Assembly (NCBI RefSeq): GCF_024460775.1
Contig: NZ_JANFYZ010000001.1
Span: forward strand, 558,001 to 622,000
Length of the DNA stretch: 64,000 bases
Direction: 5' to 3'
Source: Desulfovibrio desulfuricans
Lineage (GTDB): Bacteria; Desulfobacterota; Desulfovibrionia; Desulfovibrionales; Desulfovibrionaceae
Part shown: piece by piece, positions 17,880-28,233 of the stretch
How positions within the stretch are numbered: position 1 is the stretch's first letter
How the letters are laid out: every line of letters begins with the position of its first letter
Notes under the pieces: generated by a model
The model's input: only the letters and a program-made list of their open reading frames with translations
Told to the model about the DNA's origin: nothing
Databases searched by the model: none
Made by a program: the position numbers and the translations under genes

Positions 17880-19637
17880 ATGTCCATGAATTTTCTCTCT
17901 CTGGTCAGCCGCAAAACCCTGCCGGTTCTCATGGCATGCGGCCTCTTACTGCCTACAGCGACAGTCAAGGCGCAGGATGAGCCCCAGTACACGGCGACCA
18001 TTTCCGCCGCCACCAACCCCCTGAGCACCAGGGGCGTTGTTACCAGCCCCAACTATCTGGCCTCGCAGGCCGGGCTGGACGTGCTGCGGCGCGGCGGCAC
18101 GGCGGTGGACGCGGCCATTGCCACCGCCTCCACCCTTGCGGTTGTCTACCCGCAGATGTGCACCCTGGGCGGCGACAACTTCTGGCTCATTTACAATGCC
18201 AAAACCGGCGAACTGAAGGCGCTCAACGCCAGCGGCCGCTCGGGCGAAATGGCTACCATTGATTTTTATGCCTCCAAAGGGCTGAAAAAAATCCCCTCCC
18301 GCGGCTACATTGCGGCCAATACAGTGCCCGGCGTGGTTTCCGGCTGGGATGCGGCCTATGCCTACAGCAAGCAGAGCATGGGCAGCAAAATGAAGTGGAA
18401 GGAGCTGCTCGCTTCCGCCACCGATTATGCCGCCAACGGCTTCCCCGTGAGCACGTCGCTGGCTTACTGGAGCAAGATCAACACCAATCCCAATGATTCG
18501 GAATTCCGCAACCTGCAACGCTTTGACGCCTTCCGCAAAGCCTATCTGCATGCAGACGGCAGCCCCTACACCGTGGGCGAAGTCATGCGCCTGCCTGATC
18601 TGGCCGTCACGCTGAACCAGCTTGCGGACAAGGGCGCACAGGTCTTTTACAAGGGCGACATCGCCAAACGTATTGTGGCCGACCTGCAAGCCAACGGCGG
18701 CCTGCTGACCCTCAACGACTTTGCCAACCACAAGGCGGACTGGGTTGACCCCATTTCCGTCAACTATCGTGGTTACAAGGCCGTGAACTTCCCGCCCAAC
18801 ACGCAGGGCATGGCCTCCCTTGAAATTCTGAACATCCTCAACAACTTCAACATCAAGGCCATGGGCGAAGGCACGGCGGATTACTACCACGCGCTGATCG
18901 AAGCCACCAAGGAAGCCTTTGTCGATCGCGACAAGTACCTCTCTGACCCTGATTTTGTAAAAATCCCTCTCGACTATCTGCTTTCCGCCAAGCACGGCAA
19001 GGATCAGGCCGCGCGCATCAGCATGAGCAAGGCAGCCACAAACCTTACGCCCCTTGACCCCAAGGGCGACACCATCTGGCTTGGCGTTGTGGATGCGCAG
19101 GGCAACGCGGTTTCGCTTATCCAGAGCATTTATCACGACTTTGGTTCCGGCATCGTTGCGGGCGGCACTGGCGTGCTGCTGCAAAACCGGGGCAGCTTCT
19201 TCTCCCTTGATCCCAAGCACGTGAACCATCTTGAGCCGCGCAAGCGCACCTTCCACACGCTGAACCCGGCAATGCTGCTCAAGGACGGCAAGCCCTACCT
19301 TGTGTATGGCACCATGGGCGGCGAAGGCCAGCCCCAGACCCAGGCCGCCATCGTTACCCGCGTGGTGGACTTTGGCATGACCCCGCAAGAAGCCATTGCC
19401 GCTCCCCGTTGGCTTTATGGCCGCACATGGGGCGCTTCTTCCAACGACCTCAAGCTTGAAGGCCGCATTCCCCAGAAAGTGGCGGACGAACTCAAGCGGC
19501 GCGGGCATCCCGTGCGCCTGATTGAAAACTACACCGACACCATGGGCCATGCGGGCGCGATCCTTGTGGATCAGGCCACCGGCGTGCGTCAGGGCGGTAC
19601 GGACCCGCGCGGCGACGGCGCTGCCGTGGCCTACTAG
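17880..19637 (+). CDS. secreted gamma-glutamyltransferase-family hydrolase
   Basis: A 585-residue protein with a probable signal peptide (residues 1 to about 32, TVKAQ before the mature part). It belongs to the self-processing N-terminal-nucleophile GGT family. The Gly-rich N-terminal RGGTAVDAAIATA and the C-terminal GGEGQPQTQAAI are clear. Autocleavage should occur before Thr398 in GDTIWLGVVD, the position of TTHYSVVD in classical GGT. The neighbouring residues differ from classical GGT and fit the YwrD/acylase-like branch, so the substrate may not be glutathione. AAGGAG precedes the ATG. It is a single-gene unit with its own terminator. Confidence 0.88.
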   Translation: MSMNFLSLVSRKTLPVLMACGLLLPTATVKAQDEPQYTATISAATNPLSTRGVVTSPNYLASQAGLDVLRRGGTAVDAAIATASTLAVVYPQMCTLGGDNFWLIYNAKTGELKALNASGRSGEMATIDFYASKGLKKIPSRGYIAANTVPGVVSGWDAAYAYSKQSMGSKMKWKELLASATDYAANGFPVSTSLAYWSKINTNPNDSEFRNLQRFDAFRKAYLHADGSPYTVGEVMRLPDLAVTLNQLADKGAQVFYKGDIAKRIVADLQANGGLLTLNDFANHKADWVDPISVNYRGYKAVNFPPNTQGMASLEILNILNNFNIKAMGEGTADYYHALIEATKEAFVDRDKYLSDPDFVKIPLDYLLSAKHGKDQAARISMSKAATNLTPLDPKGDTIWLGVVDAQGNAVSLIQSIYHDFGSGIVAGGTGVLLQNRGSFFSLDPKHVNHLEPRKRTFHTLNPAMLLKDGKPYLVYGTMGGEGQPQTQAAIVTRVVDFGMTPQEAIAAPRWLYGRTWGASSNDLKLEGRIPQKVADELKRRGHPVRLIENYTDTMGHAGAILVDQATGVRQGGTDPRGDGAAVAY

Positions 19638-19692
19638 GCTGATATTAAAACAAGCTTCAGCCCAGCAGCATGTTGGGCCGAAGGCTCTGACG

Positions 19693-19740
19693 CAATAAAA
19701 CACCCGCGCTGGTCTTTCGGCCAGAGCGGGTGTTTTATTG
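19693..19740. terminator. bidirectional terminator between the GGT-family gene and the HAD gene
   Basis: A perfect 15-bp inverted repeat CAATAAAACACCCGC (19693-19707) and its complement (19726-19740), extended by an inner CTGG/CCAG stem. It serves the two convergent genes. Confidence 0.9.
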
Positions 19741-19761
19741 TCGGCAACGGGCAGACTGGCT

Positions 19762-20541
19762 TTATGCCCAGTCTTTATCGGCGTGGCCCAGGTCTTCAAG
19801 CACCAGAGTCGGCTGATGCTCCTCCCTGGCAAGATCGGCGCGCGTGGCTTCGCCGCTGAGCACCAGAATGGAATCAATGCCAGCATTGCGCGCAAGCTGC
19901 ATATCCGTACTCAGGCGGTCGCCAACCATGATCATTTCTTCCTTGCGGTAGTGCGCCAGCAGAGGCGCGAGCACGGCTGGGTCGGGCTTGCCAAAAATAT
20001 GTTGCGGCTTTCTGCCCGTGGCCGTGGCGTACAGGCTGATGAAGCTGCCCACATCCGGCAGCGGGCCTTCGGGCGAGGGGCACACCAGATCAGGGTGCGT
20101 GGCAAGGAAGAGCACCGAACTGTCCTGCAACAGCAAGGCAGAGCGGGCAAGTTTGTGGTAGGTGAGTTCCGTATCATAGGCCAGCACCACGGCCTGCGCG
20201 CCCTCTTCCACCAGTTGCAGCTCGGGCATGCGCTTGAGCAGATCATGCTGAAAATCGGCATTGCCCACGGGGAAAACGCGCAAGATGCCATTGGCGCGCA
20301 AAAAATCTACCAGAGGCGTCACGGGCGAGAGCAGCAGGTCTTCGCGCGCGGCAATGCCCATGCCGTTGAGCTTGTCCACATAGGTGAATGGAGATTTGGA
20401 GGTATTGTTGCTCAGAAAATAAAAATCCAGACTGTTCCAGTGCCGCTGAATAAAGCCCACGGCCCCATCAATTGGGATATGACCGAGGTAGACGGTGCCG
20501 TCCATATCAAGCACAACGCAACGTTTTTTTGACCAATCCAT
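19762..20541 (-). CDS. HAD-superfamily phosphatase, NagD-like
   Basis: A 259-residue protein. HAD motif I is DMDGTVYLG near residues 12-20, motif II SNNTS near 45, the Lys motif in FGKPDP and motif IV GDRLSTDMQLARN. The large cap inserted between motifs II and III is the C2 type of the NagD/phosphoglycolate phosphatase group. It should dephosphorylate a small phosphate ester. The start at 20541 has AGGA 8 bases before it. It is divergent from glpABC, so a role on a glycerol or glycolate phosphate is possible, but that is a guess from context. Confidence 0.85.
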   Translation of the reverse strand: MDWSKKRCVVLDMDGTVYLGHIPIDGAVGFIQRHWNSLDFYFLSNNTSKSPFTYVDKLNGMGIAAREDLLLSPVTPLVDFLRANGILRVFPVGNADFQHDLLKRMPELQLVEEGAQAVVLAYDTELTYHKLARSALLLQDSSVLFLATHPDLVCPSPEGPLPDVGSFISLYATATGRKPQHIFGKPDPAVLAPLLAHYRKEEMIMVGDRLSTDMQLARNAGIDSILVLSGEATRADLAREEHQPTLVLEDLGHADKDWA

Positions 20542-20645
20542 ATATGCAATCCTTGAGTTTTTTGCCTTCATTATGCGGCATTGCCTTCTCTGGCAAGTGC
20601 ATCCCCAATATTCTCCAGCATTCAATCTTGACGCAATTACACAAA

Positions 20646-20666
20646 TTGATAACCATACGGTATCAA
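20646..20666. promoter_or_regulatory. dyad between the HAD gene and glpA
   Basis: TTGATA-N9-TATCAA, with an inner ACC/GGT match, 157 bases before the glpA start. It lies just downstream of a possible -35 box TTGACG (20628-20633). It is a candidate operator for the glp operon. Confidence 0.4.
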
Positions 20667-20822
20667 CAATCATCCTGGGCATAACCGCAGCAATCATTTA
20701 CCCGACCTGGATATTCAATCTTGTTGTGCAGCTAGCCGTTGTTTTCGGCCACGCAGGCGCGGCATCTGGCAGCGTCTGCATGCTTCAGGACGATTCCGAC
20801 AATTTGCTCCACTGGAGAAACC

Positions 20823-22430
20823 ATGCTTGAAACTACTGTTGTCGTCATCGGCGGCGGCGCAACAGGCATAGGAACCCTGCGCGATCTTTGCATGCGCGGC
20901 GTTCCTGCCATATTGCTCGAACAGGGCGGCCTGGCCCACGGCACAAGCTCGCGCTTTCACGGCCTGCTGCACAGCGGCGGCCGTTACGCCGTGGGAGATA
21001 ATGAATCCGCGCGTGAATGTATTGAAGAAAACATGATCGTGCGGCGCATTGGCAGGCAGTGCGTGGAACAAACCGAAGGTTTTTTTGCGCTCACGCCCGA
21101 GGATGACCCCGCCTATGTGGATCGATGGGTTGAGGCCTGTGGCCGCGCGGGCATTGAAGCCTCTGAAATTGACGTCAAGGAAGCCCTGCGCCTTGAACCC
21201 AACATGTCGCCCGAGGTCAAACGCGTTTTCCGCGTGCCTGATTCCTGCGTGGACGGCTTCCGGCTGGTGCTGCACAACGCCATGTCGGCCAGGCGCCACG
21301 GCGGGCAAATGCTCACCTATCATGAAGTGACCGGCATCTGCCAGAAGAACGGCAAGGTCTGCGGCGTTACGGCCATCAACAAGAACACGGGCGAAACCAT
21401 TGAGATTGCCTGTTCTGTTGTTGTCAACGCCGCCGGTTCATGGTCTGGCCGCATTGCGGCCCTGGCCGGTCTTGATGTGGCGGTTTCGCCCGACCGTGGC
21501 ACGCTTGTGGTCTTTAACCACCGCTTTACCTCGCGCGTGGTCAACCGCCTGCACCCCGGCTCGGACGGCGACATTTTTGTGCCGCACGGTTCCATCACCA
21601 TTCTTGGCACCACGTCCATACCCACCGACAGGCCGGACGACACTACCCCCACCAGCGAGGAAGTGCTGCGCCTGCTCAAAATCGGTGAGCCGCTGTTCCC
21701 CGATGTGCGCAGCTACCGCATTTTGCGCGCCTTTGCGGGCACACGCCCCCTCTACACGCCGGGCAACGCCGCCGGGCGCAAGGCCAGCCGCAACTTCCAT
21801 GTTATGGATCACGCCGAGCAGGGCCTTGACGGCATGGTTTCCATTTTCGGCGGCAAGCTGACCACCTACCGCCTCATGGGCGAACGCACCGCAGACAAGG
21901 TTTGCGCCAAGCTCGGCGTCACCGCCCCCTGCCGCACCGCAGAAGAAGCCATTGTGCCGGATCCGGACGAAGCCACACTTTCCCGCGCCGCCAAGTACTT
22001 TCCTGTGCAGGGCATCCAGCTTATGGCCGACCGCATGGGCGATGACCTGACCCCTGTGATCGAACGCGCGGAAAAGGCCGATTCCAACCCCCTGCTCTGC
22101 GAATGCGAGATGGTCAGCATGGCGGAAATTGAATGCGTGGCGCGCGACGCCTCCACCCATTCGCTGACGGATATCCGCCTGCGCACACGTCTGGGCATGG
22201 GCACCTGCCAGGGAACGTTCTGCTCCTTGCGGGCAGTGGCCGCACTTTCCGAACACGACATTCCCCTTGAATTTTCAGCTACCGACAACGTGCGGCGCTT
22301 CCTTCAGGAGCGCTGGGGCGGTCTGCGCCCGGCCCTGTGGGGCATGCAGGCGCGTGAAATGGAACTTGGCCGCGCCGTATACGCGGGAACACTCAATCTT
22401 GATGGAGCCGCCCATGAGCAGGATTGTTGA
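20823..22430 (+). CDS. glpA: anaerobic glycerol-3-phosphate dehydrogenase subunit A
   Basis: A 535-residue flavoprotein. The FAD-binding GGGATG motif begins at residue 10. The DAO-type domain follows, with RFHGLLHSGGRYAVGD and FGGKLTTYR. A C-terminal BFD-like [2Fe-2S] domain has CEC near residue 425 and CQGTFC about 45 residues later. It oxidises sn-glycerol-3-phosphate to dihydroxyacetone phosphate at the membrane under anaerobic conditions. The start at 20823 has GGAG before it; an upstream in-frame ATG would add residues unlike the family. Its end overlaps glpB by 17 bases. Confidence 0.93.
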   Translation: MLETTVVVIGGGATGIGTLRDLCMRGVPAILLEQGGLAHGTSSRFHGLLHSGGRYAVGDNESARECIEENMIVRRIGRQCVEQTEGFFALTPEDDPAYVDRWVEACGRAGIEASEIDVKEALRLEPNMSPEVKRVFRVPDSCVDGFRLVLHNAMSARRHGGQMLTYHEVTGICQKNGKVCGVTAINKNTGETIEIACSVVVNAAGSWSGRIAALAGLDVAVSPDRGTLVVFNHRFTSRVVNRLHPGSDGDIFVPHGSITILGTTSIPTDRPDDTTPTSEEVLRLLKIGEPLFPDVRSYRILRAFAGTRPLYTPGNAAGRKASRNFHVMDHAEQGLDGMVSIFGGKLTTYRLMGERTADKVCAKLGVTAPCRTAEEAIVPDPDEATLSRAAKYFPVQGIQLMADRMGDDLTPVIERAEKADSNPLLCECEMVSMAEIECVARDASTHSLTDIRLRTRLGMGTCQGTFCSLRAVAALSEHDIPLEFSATDNVRRFLQERWGGLRPALWGMQAREMELGRAVYAGTLNLDGAAHEQDC

Positions 22431-23703
22431 CGTACTGGTGGTCGGCTCCGGCATGGCGGGCCTTGTGGCTGCCCTTGCCGCAGCGGATCAGGGCCGCAGC
22501 GTACGGCTGCTCACCACGGGCATGGGTTCGCTGGCTATCAGCGGCGGCTCGGTGGATTTTCTTGGTTACGCAGACGGCAGATTTGCCGCCGACCCGTGGC
22601 AGGGTCTGGCCATGTTGCCTGAAGACCATCCCTACAGCCTGCTTGGGGCAGAAAGCGTCCGCTCGGCCTTTCAGTTCTTTGCAAATGTGATGGAAGGCCA
22701 GCACTGGCCCATGCGCCCCGCCCTCTCGCAGGACGGCACCCCGCGCAACACCCAGTTGCCCACCATCATGGGAACGCTCAAACCCACCTATCTGCTGCCA
22801 GCCAGCCTGCACACAGAGGCGCTCGCCAGCGCAAAAAAAGTGCTGGTGCTCAGCGTGCAGGGCCTGCGCGACTGCCGTCCCTCCCTGGTGGTCAGCCAGT
22901 TGCGGCGCTACAAAAGCTGGGCCGACAAGGAATTTACCAAGGGGCTTTTGCCCTCGCCCTTTGGCGACACCCACCGCGCCATATCTGCGCTTGATCTGGC
23001 CCGCATGGCGGACAAGCCGCACAGCCGCCGCTGGCTGCTGGATGCGCTTGCCCCGCATGCCGGAAAGTACGACCTTATCCTTATTCCCCCGCTCTGCGGC
23101 AGCAAGGCCAATCCGGAAGTCTGGCAGGCGGTCAATGCCGCCGCTGGCTGCCCGGTGGTGGAAATGCTGTCCATCCCTCCGGGGGTTGGCGGCCTGCGCC
23201 TGCGCGACGCCCTGTTGCAGGCCCTGAACAAGCACAACTTTGAACTGGTGGAAAACACCACGGTTCTGCGCGCCGAAACAACTGGCAAAACCTGCACCGC
23301 CCTGGTGGCCGAGGCCTCCGGGCAGGAACGCCATCACGCCGCCCGCGCCTTTGTAACCGCCACCGGCGGCATCCTTGGCGGCGGTATGACGCTTGAACCC
23401 GGCCAGTGCTGGGATTCCGTGTTCGGCATCGACATCACCGTGCCGCAGGATGTTTCGCAGTGGTCAGAGCCGAAGATTTTCGGCAATCATCTGTTCTCGC
23501 GCATGGGTGTGCGCGTTGACCGCACCATGCGGCCTGTGGACGATGCCGCCGTAGTGCGCTGGCAAAACGTCTTTTTCGCCGGGCGCAGCCTTGGCGGATA
23601 TGATTACGCAACAGAAAAAAGCGGTCACGGCGTTGCTATCGCCACGGGCTGGCAGGCGGGCCTCATGGCCGCCGCAGCCGCCGCTGCCGGGGAAAACCAA
23701 TGA
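22414..23703 (+). CDS. glpB: anaerobic glycerol-3-phosphate dehydrogenase subunit B
   Basis: A 429-residue flavoprotein with an N-terminal dinucleotide fold (VVGSGMAGLVAALAAADQG) and a second flavin-contact region near the C-terminus (FFAGRSLGGYDYATEKSGHG). In the family this FMN subunit passes electrons from GlpA to GlpC. GGAG precedes the ATG at 22414. Its stop codon overlaps the glpC start in an ATGA, so translation is probably coupled. Confidence 0.92.
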   Translation: MSRIVDVLVVGSGMAGLVAALAAADQGRSVRLLTTGMGSLAISGGSVDFLGYADGRFAADPWQGLAMLPEDHPYSLLGAESVRSAFQFFANVMEGQHWPMRPALSQDGTPRNTQLPTIMGTLKPTYLLPASLHTEALASAKKVLVLSVQGLRDCRPSLVVSQLRRYKSWADKEFTKGLLPSPFGDTHRAISALDLARMADKPHSRRWLLDALAPHAGKYDLILIPPLCGSKANPEVWQAVNAAAGCPVVEMLSIPPGVGGLRLRDALLQALNKHNFELVENTTVLRAETTGKTCTALVAEASGQERHHAARAFVTATGGILGGGMTLEPGQCWDSVFGIDITVPQDVSQWSEPKIFGNHLFSRMGVRVDRTMRPVDDAAVVRWQNVFFAGRSLGGYDYATEKSGHGVAIATGWQAGLMAAAAAAAGENQ

Positions 23704-24908
23704 GCGTGCGCATCAATCCAGACAAATGCATAGCCTGCACCACCTGCGTGGTGCACTGCCCCGTGGCGGATGCGACCCCCAAATTCCTGGGGCCGCGCAT
23801 GATAGGCCCTGCCTATGAGCGCTTTCGCCTGCTTGGGCTGACGGAAGACCCCTCGCTGCACTACTGCGCCAACTGCAAAAACTGCGATATCTCGTGCCCG
23901 CACGGCGTGCCGGTTTCCAGCCTCAACATGATGGCAAGGGCCGACCAGTTCAAAAAACACTCCCCCGGTCTGCGCGACTGGGTGCTCGGTCACGGCGAGC
24001 TTATGGCCAAGTGGCTGCGGCTCATTCCGGCGGCGCTCAAGAACTTCGGCATGCTCAATCCCGTTACCCGCATGGTGCTGGATGCGCTGGGTATCGACAA
24101 ACGCGCGCCCCTGCCCGCCTTTGCGCCCCAGACATTCCGCCAGCTCATGCGCCATGTGCACCAGCCCGACCACAAGCGCAGTGTGGTTTTCTACCCCGGC
24201 TGCTACGTGGACGTGTATGACCCGCGCACCGGCCTTGATATGGTGTGGGCCATGAACCGCGCGGGCTACAAGGTCATTGTGCCCGAGGAACTTGTGTGCT
24301 GCGGCCTGCCAATGGTTGCCAACGGCTTTTGGCAGCATGCCCGCTCCAATGCGGAACATAACCTGAAAGCTCTGGGCCAGTGGCGCGATGCAGGGCTACC
24401 CGTGGTGACGGGCTGCCCCAGTTGCGCCCTCATGTTCCGGGTGGATCTGCCGGAATACTTCCCCGATGTGGCGGAAAAATACGGCGCATGCAGTCTTGCG
24501 GACGCGCAGGAATTTCTGCTGGATGCTGTGGACAGCGGCGACCTTTCGCTGAAGGCCGACGGCAAGCAAACCCTGCCCGACCTCAAGCTGATCTACCACG
24601 CGCCCTGCCATCTGCGGGCACAGGGCAACGGCCTGCCGGGGCTGGAACTGCTGCGCCGCCTTGACGGCGTGACCGTGGAAAATGCTGATGCAGGCTGCTG
24701 CGGCATTTCCGGCAGCTATGGCTTTAAAAAGGAAAAATACGACATTGCCCAGACTGTAGGCTCGGAACTGTTCGCCAAGGTACGCGAAAGCGGCGCGCAG
24801 GCGGCGGTTTCCGAGTGCGGCACCTGCCGCGTGCAGATAACGCACGGTTCCGGCAAATTCAGCCTGCACCCTGTCACCATTCTGCGGCAGCGGCTCGAAG
24901 CCCGCTAG
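23700..24908 (+). CDS. glpC: anaerobic glycerol-3-phosphate dehydrogenase iron-sulfur subunit C
   Basis: A 402-residue protein with two N-terminal [4Fe-4S] motifs (CIACTTCVVHCP and CANCKNCDISCP) followed by two CCG-type domains (PGCYVD...CCGLP and PCHLRAQG...CCGISG), as in heterodisulfide reductase D. It anchors GlpAB and delivers electrons to menaquinone. It starts four bases inside glpB. It is the last gene of the operon and a hairpin follows it. Confidence 0.93.
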   Translation: MSVRINPDKCIACTTCVVHCPVADATPKFLGPRMIGPAYERFRLLGLTEDPSLHYCANCKNCDISCPHGVPVSSLNMMARADQFKKHSPGLRDWVLGHGELMAKWLRLIPAALKNFGMLNPVTRMVLDALGIDKRAPLPAFAPQTFRQLMRHVHQPDHKRSVVFYPGCYVDVYDPRTGLDMVWAMNRAGYKVIVPEELVCCGLPMVANGFWQHARSNAEHNLKALGQWRDAGLPVVTGCPSCALMFRVDLPEYFPDVAEKYGACSLADAQEFLLDAVDSGDLSLKADGKQTLPDLKLIYHAPCHLRAQGNGLPGLELLRRLDGVTVENADAGCCGISGSYGFKKEKYDIAQTVGSELFAKVRESGAQAAVSECGTCRVQITHGSGKFSLHPVTILRQRLEAR

Positions 24909-24941
24909 GCTTCTGGTTCACGCAACAATTTCTGCTTAACT

Positions 24942-24973
24942 CATGTGGCAGGCGGCTAACCGCCTGCCACATG
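24942..24973 (+). terminator. hairpin after glpC
   Basis: A perfect 14-bp stem, CATGTGGCAGGCGG with its complement, around a CTAA loop, 33 bases past the glpC stop. It has no T run, so it is a possible weak terminator or an mRNA end structure. Confidence 0.55.
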
Positions 24974-25101
24974 CATGTCGGCTTTGCCAACACTACCGAA
25001 AATCAAGAGCAGGCAGCGGCTTTGCCGCACCGTCAGACGAATATTTTCCGTGCATTGCACCCGTTGCCCAGACGGTTTGCCGCCAGCCCAAAGGATACGC
25101 C

Positions 25102-25857
25102 ATGACAGCCAAAAACAGCACCAGGGAATTCTGGAACAGCAGGGCTGAGTCCTTTCCCCGCTATGAAGCCGGGGCCGACACCTACGAGGGCCGCATGCTC
25201 CAACTGGCGCGCGACAACGGCGTGGATTTTCGCGGCAAAACGGTCCTGGATGTGGGCTGCGGCAGCGGCATGTACACCATCCGCCTTGCGCAGGAGGCCG
25301 CAACGGTCACTGCCGTAGATATATCTGACGAAATGCTCCGCATCCTCATGCAGGATGCCGCCGCGCAGGGCCTTGCCAACATCCGGCCCGTGCTTTCAGA
25401 CTGGGAACACTTTGCCCTTGATGAGCGCTTTCAGATTGTTTTTGCTTCCATGACCCCGGCCCTGAGCGATGACGCCGCCCGCGAAAAGCTGCAGCACTAC
25501 GCGCTCGAGCAGGTGGTCTTTATGGGTTTTAACGAGCGCAAAACTTCGGATGTCATGGCCGGGCTGTACACGCATTACGGCATTACGCCGCCGCAGTTTG
25601 CCGACGCCCCCGACATGCGCGCATGGCTTGAGGGCCGCCGCATGCCCTATACTGCACTGCCTGTTGACGGCCAATGGATTGTGCCACACACCCGCGACCA
25701 GTTGCTTGGAGCCTGCGCCGCCAACCTGCGCGCCCGTGGCGCTGAGCCGGATATGGCCCACCTGGCTGCCCATATTGAAAATTTTCGCAACCAGAACGGG
25801 GAATATGTGGAACGCACGGAATATTCCCTTGAAATGCTGATCTGGCAGATATCCTAA
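25102..25857 (+). CDS. class I SAM-dependent methyltransferase
   Basis: A 251-residue protein. SAM-binding motif I VLDVGCGSGMYTIRLA lies at about 48-63 and motif II AVDISDEML at about 72-80. The rest is the seven-strand methyltransferase fold; the substrate-binding C-terminal half is not diagnostic. The start at 25102 has AAGGA before it; the longer in-frame ORF would begin inside the glpC hairpin region. It may be read from the glp operon despite the hairpin. The substrate is unknown. Confidence 0.85.
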   Translation: MTAKNSTREFWNSRAESFPRYEAGADTYEGRMLQLARDNGVDFRGKTVLDVGCGSGMYTIRLAQEAATVTAVDISDEMLRILMQDAAAQGLANIRPVLSDWEHFALDERFQIVFASMTPALSDDAAREKLQHYALEQVVFMGFNERKTSDVMAGLYTHYGITPPQFADAPDMRAWLEGRRMPYTALPVDGQWIVPHTRDQLLGACAANLRARGAEPDMAHLAAHIENFRNQNGEYVERTEYSLEMLIWQIS

Positions 25858-26048
25858 TCACAACTCTAACCCGCACAGAAACTTTAAAAACTTCTGGCTG
25901 CGCGTAGCTCACCTTCCTCGTCCCTGATCTCCATACTGCATTTCTGCCGCGTATGCCGTTCATAAGCCGTGCGCAAGGTCTTGCCCGCAGTATTTCTTGC
26001 GCGAGTTGGGTTGTTCACGCTTTGCAACTTTTACGCTTTCATTCCTAT

Positions 26049-26070
26049 TTTGATACAATTTTGAATCAAA
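26049..26070. promoter_or_regulatory. nested dyad in the nifH upstream region
   Basis: TTTGAT-N10-ATCAAA, with an inner CAA-TT-TTG dyad, about 600 bases before nifH. It is a candidate regulator site; it could equally belong to an unmarked transcript end of the methyltransferase gene. Confidence 0.3.
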
Positions 26071-26420
26071 CTTTTCCTGTCTTGGCTATGCATATATTTG
26101 CGGCCATGCAGGCCTGACCACGCTCGATGAATGAGCCCTTTTCTCTCCCCCACTGGCAAAACCGTCCGAACAGATACGTTCTTGCCTGAACCGCTCCCTT
26201 CCTCCCCTCACACTCCTCTCAATTCACCGCTCTTTTGCAATTCAATCCCTGCTTCCGCCCCATTTGCCTGATGGGCCGGGCTTTCTGCGCCCATGAGCAG
26301 CCATCGCTGCCCTACCTGTTTTCCTCTGCCGCTTCCATCATCGTGTGTCCCCAATGCAGCCCATTCTGCCCCTGCACATTCACGAATGGCAATTTCCCTG
26401 CAACCTGTTCCCAATTTCAA

Positions 26421-26430
26421 ACAAATTTGT
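26421..26430. promoter_or_regulatory. perfect palindrome upstream of the nif promoter
   Basis: ACAAATTTGT, a perfect 10-base palindrome about 170 bases upstream of the -24 element, the usual distance for an activator of a sigma-54 promoter. It is not the classical NifA motif. Confidence 0.35.
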
Positions 26431-26593
26431 ATTGGCGATTTACGGCCAAAATTTTCCTTCAAATAAAAATCTATTATTAAAGCAAGTTACAGACAGGGCG
26501 GTTTTTTCTGCACGATAGGCCACCTTAACAATTTTGTATTGATTGTGCATGCAGATTATAAAATTATATAATAATATTATATAGTTAATCTAA

Positions 26594-27484
<891 letters not shown>

Positions 27485-27511
27485 ACCAACAGCACGAAAC
27501 GGAGAACAACA

Positions 27512-27835
27512 ATGCAGATGATTCGCACGATTATTCGGCCTGAAAAGACCACCGAGGTTCTCTCCGAGCTGCTGTCAGCGGGCTTTCCCGCCGTTACCAA
27601 GCTTGATGTGGTGGGCCGTGGCAAGCAGAAAGGCATCATGGTTGGCGATATCCAGTACGACGAAATTCCCAAGCAGATGCTCATGCTTGTGGTCAGCGAT
27701 GAAGACAAGGACGATGCTATCCGCGTTATCCTGCGCGTGGCAAAAACGGGCGACGGTCACTTTGGCGATGGCAGAATCTTTGTTTCAAGCGTCAGCGAGG
27801 CCTGGACCATCAGCAGCGGCAAGTCCGGCCTGTAG
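27512..27835 (+). CDS. nifI1: nitrogenase regulatory PII-like protein NifI1
   Basis: A 107-residue PII-family protein. It has the family start MQMIRTIIRPEK, the GxGxQKG segment before the T-loop (GRGKQKG) and the B-loop TGDGHFGDGRIFV. It sits between nifH and nifD, the position diagnostic of NifI1 in methanogens and anaerobic bacteria. With NifI2 it binds NifDK and blocks NifH docking when ammonium is present, relieved by 2-oxoglutarate. It is 27 bases after nifH. Confidence 0.95.
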   Translation: MQMIRTIIRPEKTTEVLSELLSAGFPAVTKLDVVGRGKQKGIMVGDIQYDEIPKQMLMLVVSDEDKDDAIRVILRVAKTGDGHFGDGRIFVSSVSEAWTISSGKSGL

Positions 27836-27844
27836 GAGGCTCCC

Positions 27845-28222
27845 ATGCAGGAAATAGTTGCAATGGTTCGGGCCAACATGGTGGCGGCTACCAAGAATGC
27901 CCTGTCCAAGGCCGGATGCCCCTCATTCTCATGCACCAAGTGCCTGGGACGCGGCAAAAAAGGCATGGATCCCGCCACCCTGCGCATGGTTATGGAAAGC
28001 GGCGAGCTGCCGCGCACTCCGGCGGGCGAATCCCTGACCGAAGTGGGCAGGCTGATCCCCAAGCGGTTGTTCAATATCTGCGTTCCCGATGAAAAGGTCG
28101 AAGCTGTGGTCAAGGCCATCATAGAAGCCAACAGCACCGGCCACCCCGGCGACGGAAAGATCTTTGTGATGCCGGTGGAAGAATCCTATGTGGTTCGCAC
28201 GGGCGAGCGCGCTGACGCATAA
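27845..28222 (+). CDS. nifI2: nitrogenase regulatory PII-like protein NifI2
   Basis: A 125-residue PII-family protein with a longer T-loop region (GRGKKGMDPATLRMVMESG...) and the B-loop GHPGDGKIFVMPVEE. It begins MQEIVAMVRANM, typical of NifI2. It works as a hetero-oligomer with NifI1 in ammonium switch-off. GGAGG stands just before the ATG, nine bases after nifI1, and the gene is followed eleven bases later by nifD. Confidence 0.95.
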   Translation: MQEIVAMVRANMVAATKNALSKAGCPSFSCTKCLGRGKKGMDPATLRMVMESGELPRTPAGESLTEVGRLIPKRLFNICVPDEKVEAVVKAIIEANSTGHPGDGKIFVMPVEESYVVRTGERADA

Positions 28223-28233
28223 GGAAGGTATGT

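Noticed and set aside
17946..19895. 649-codon minus-strand ORF over the GGT-family gene
   Set aside because: It is a shadow of a secreted enzyme gene on the other strand and runs through a strong terminator.
26208..26480. Short ORFs on both strands upstream of nifH
   Set aside because: There are no ribosome binding sites, and they sit in a region better explained as regulatory.
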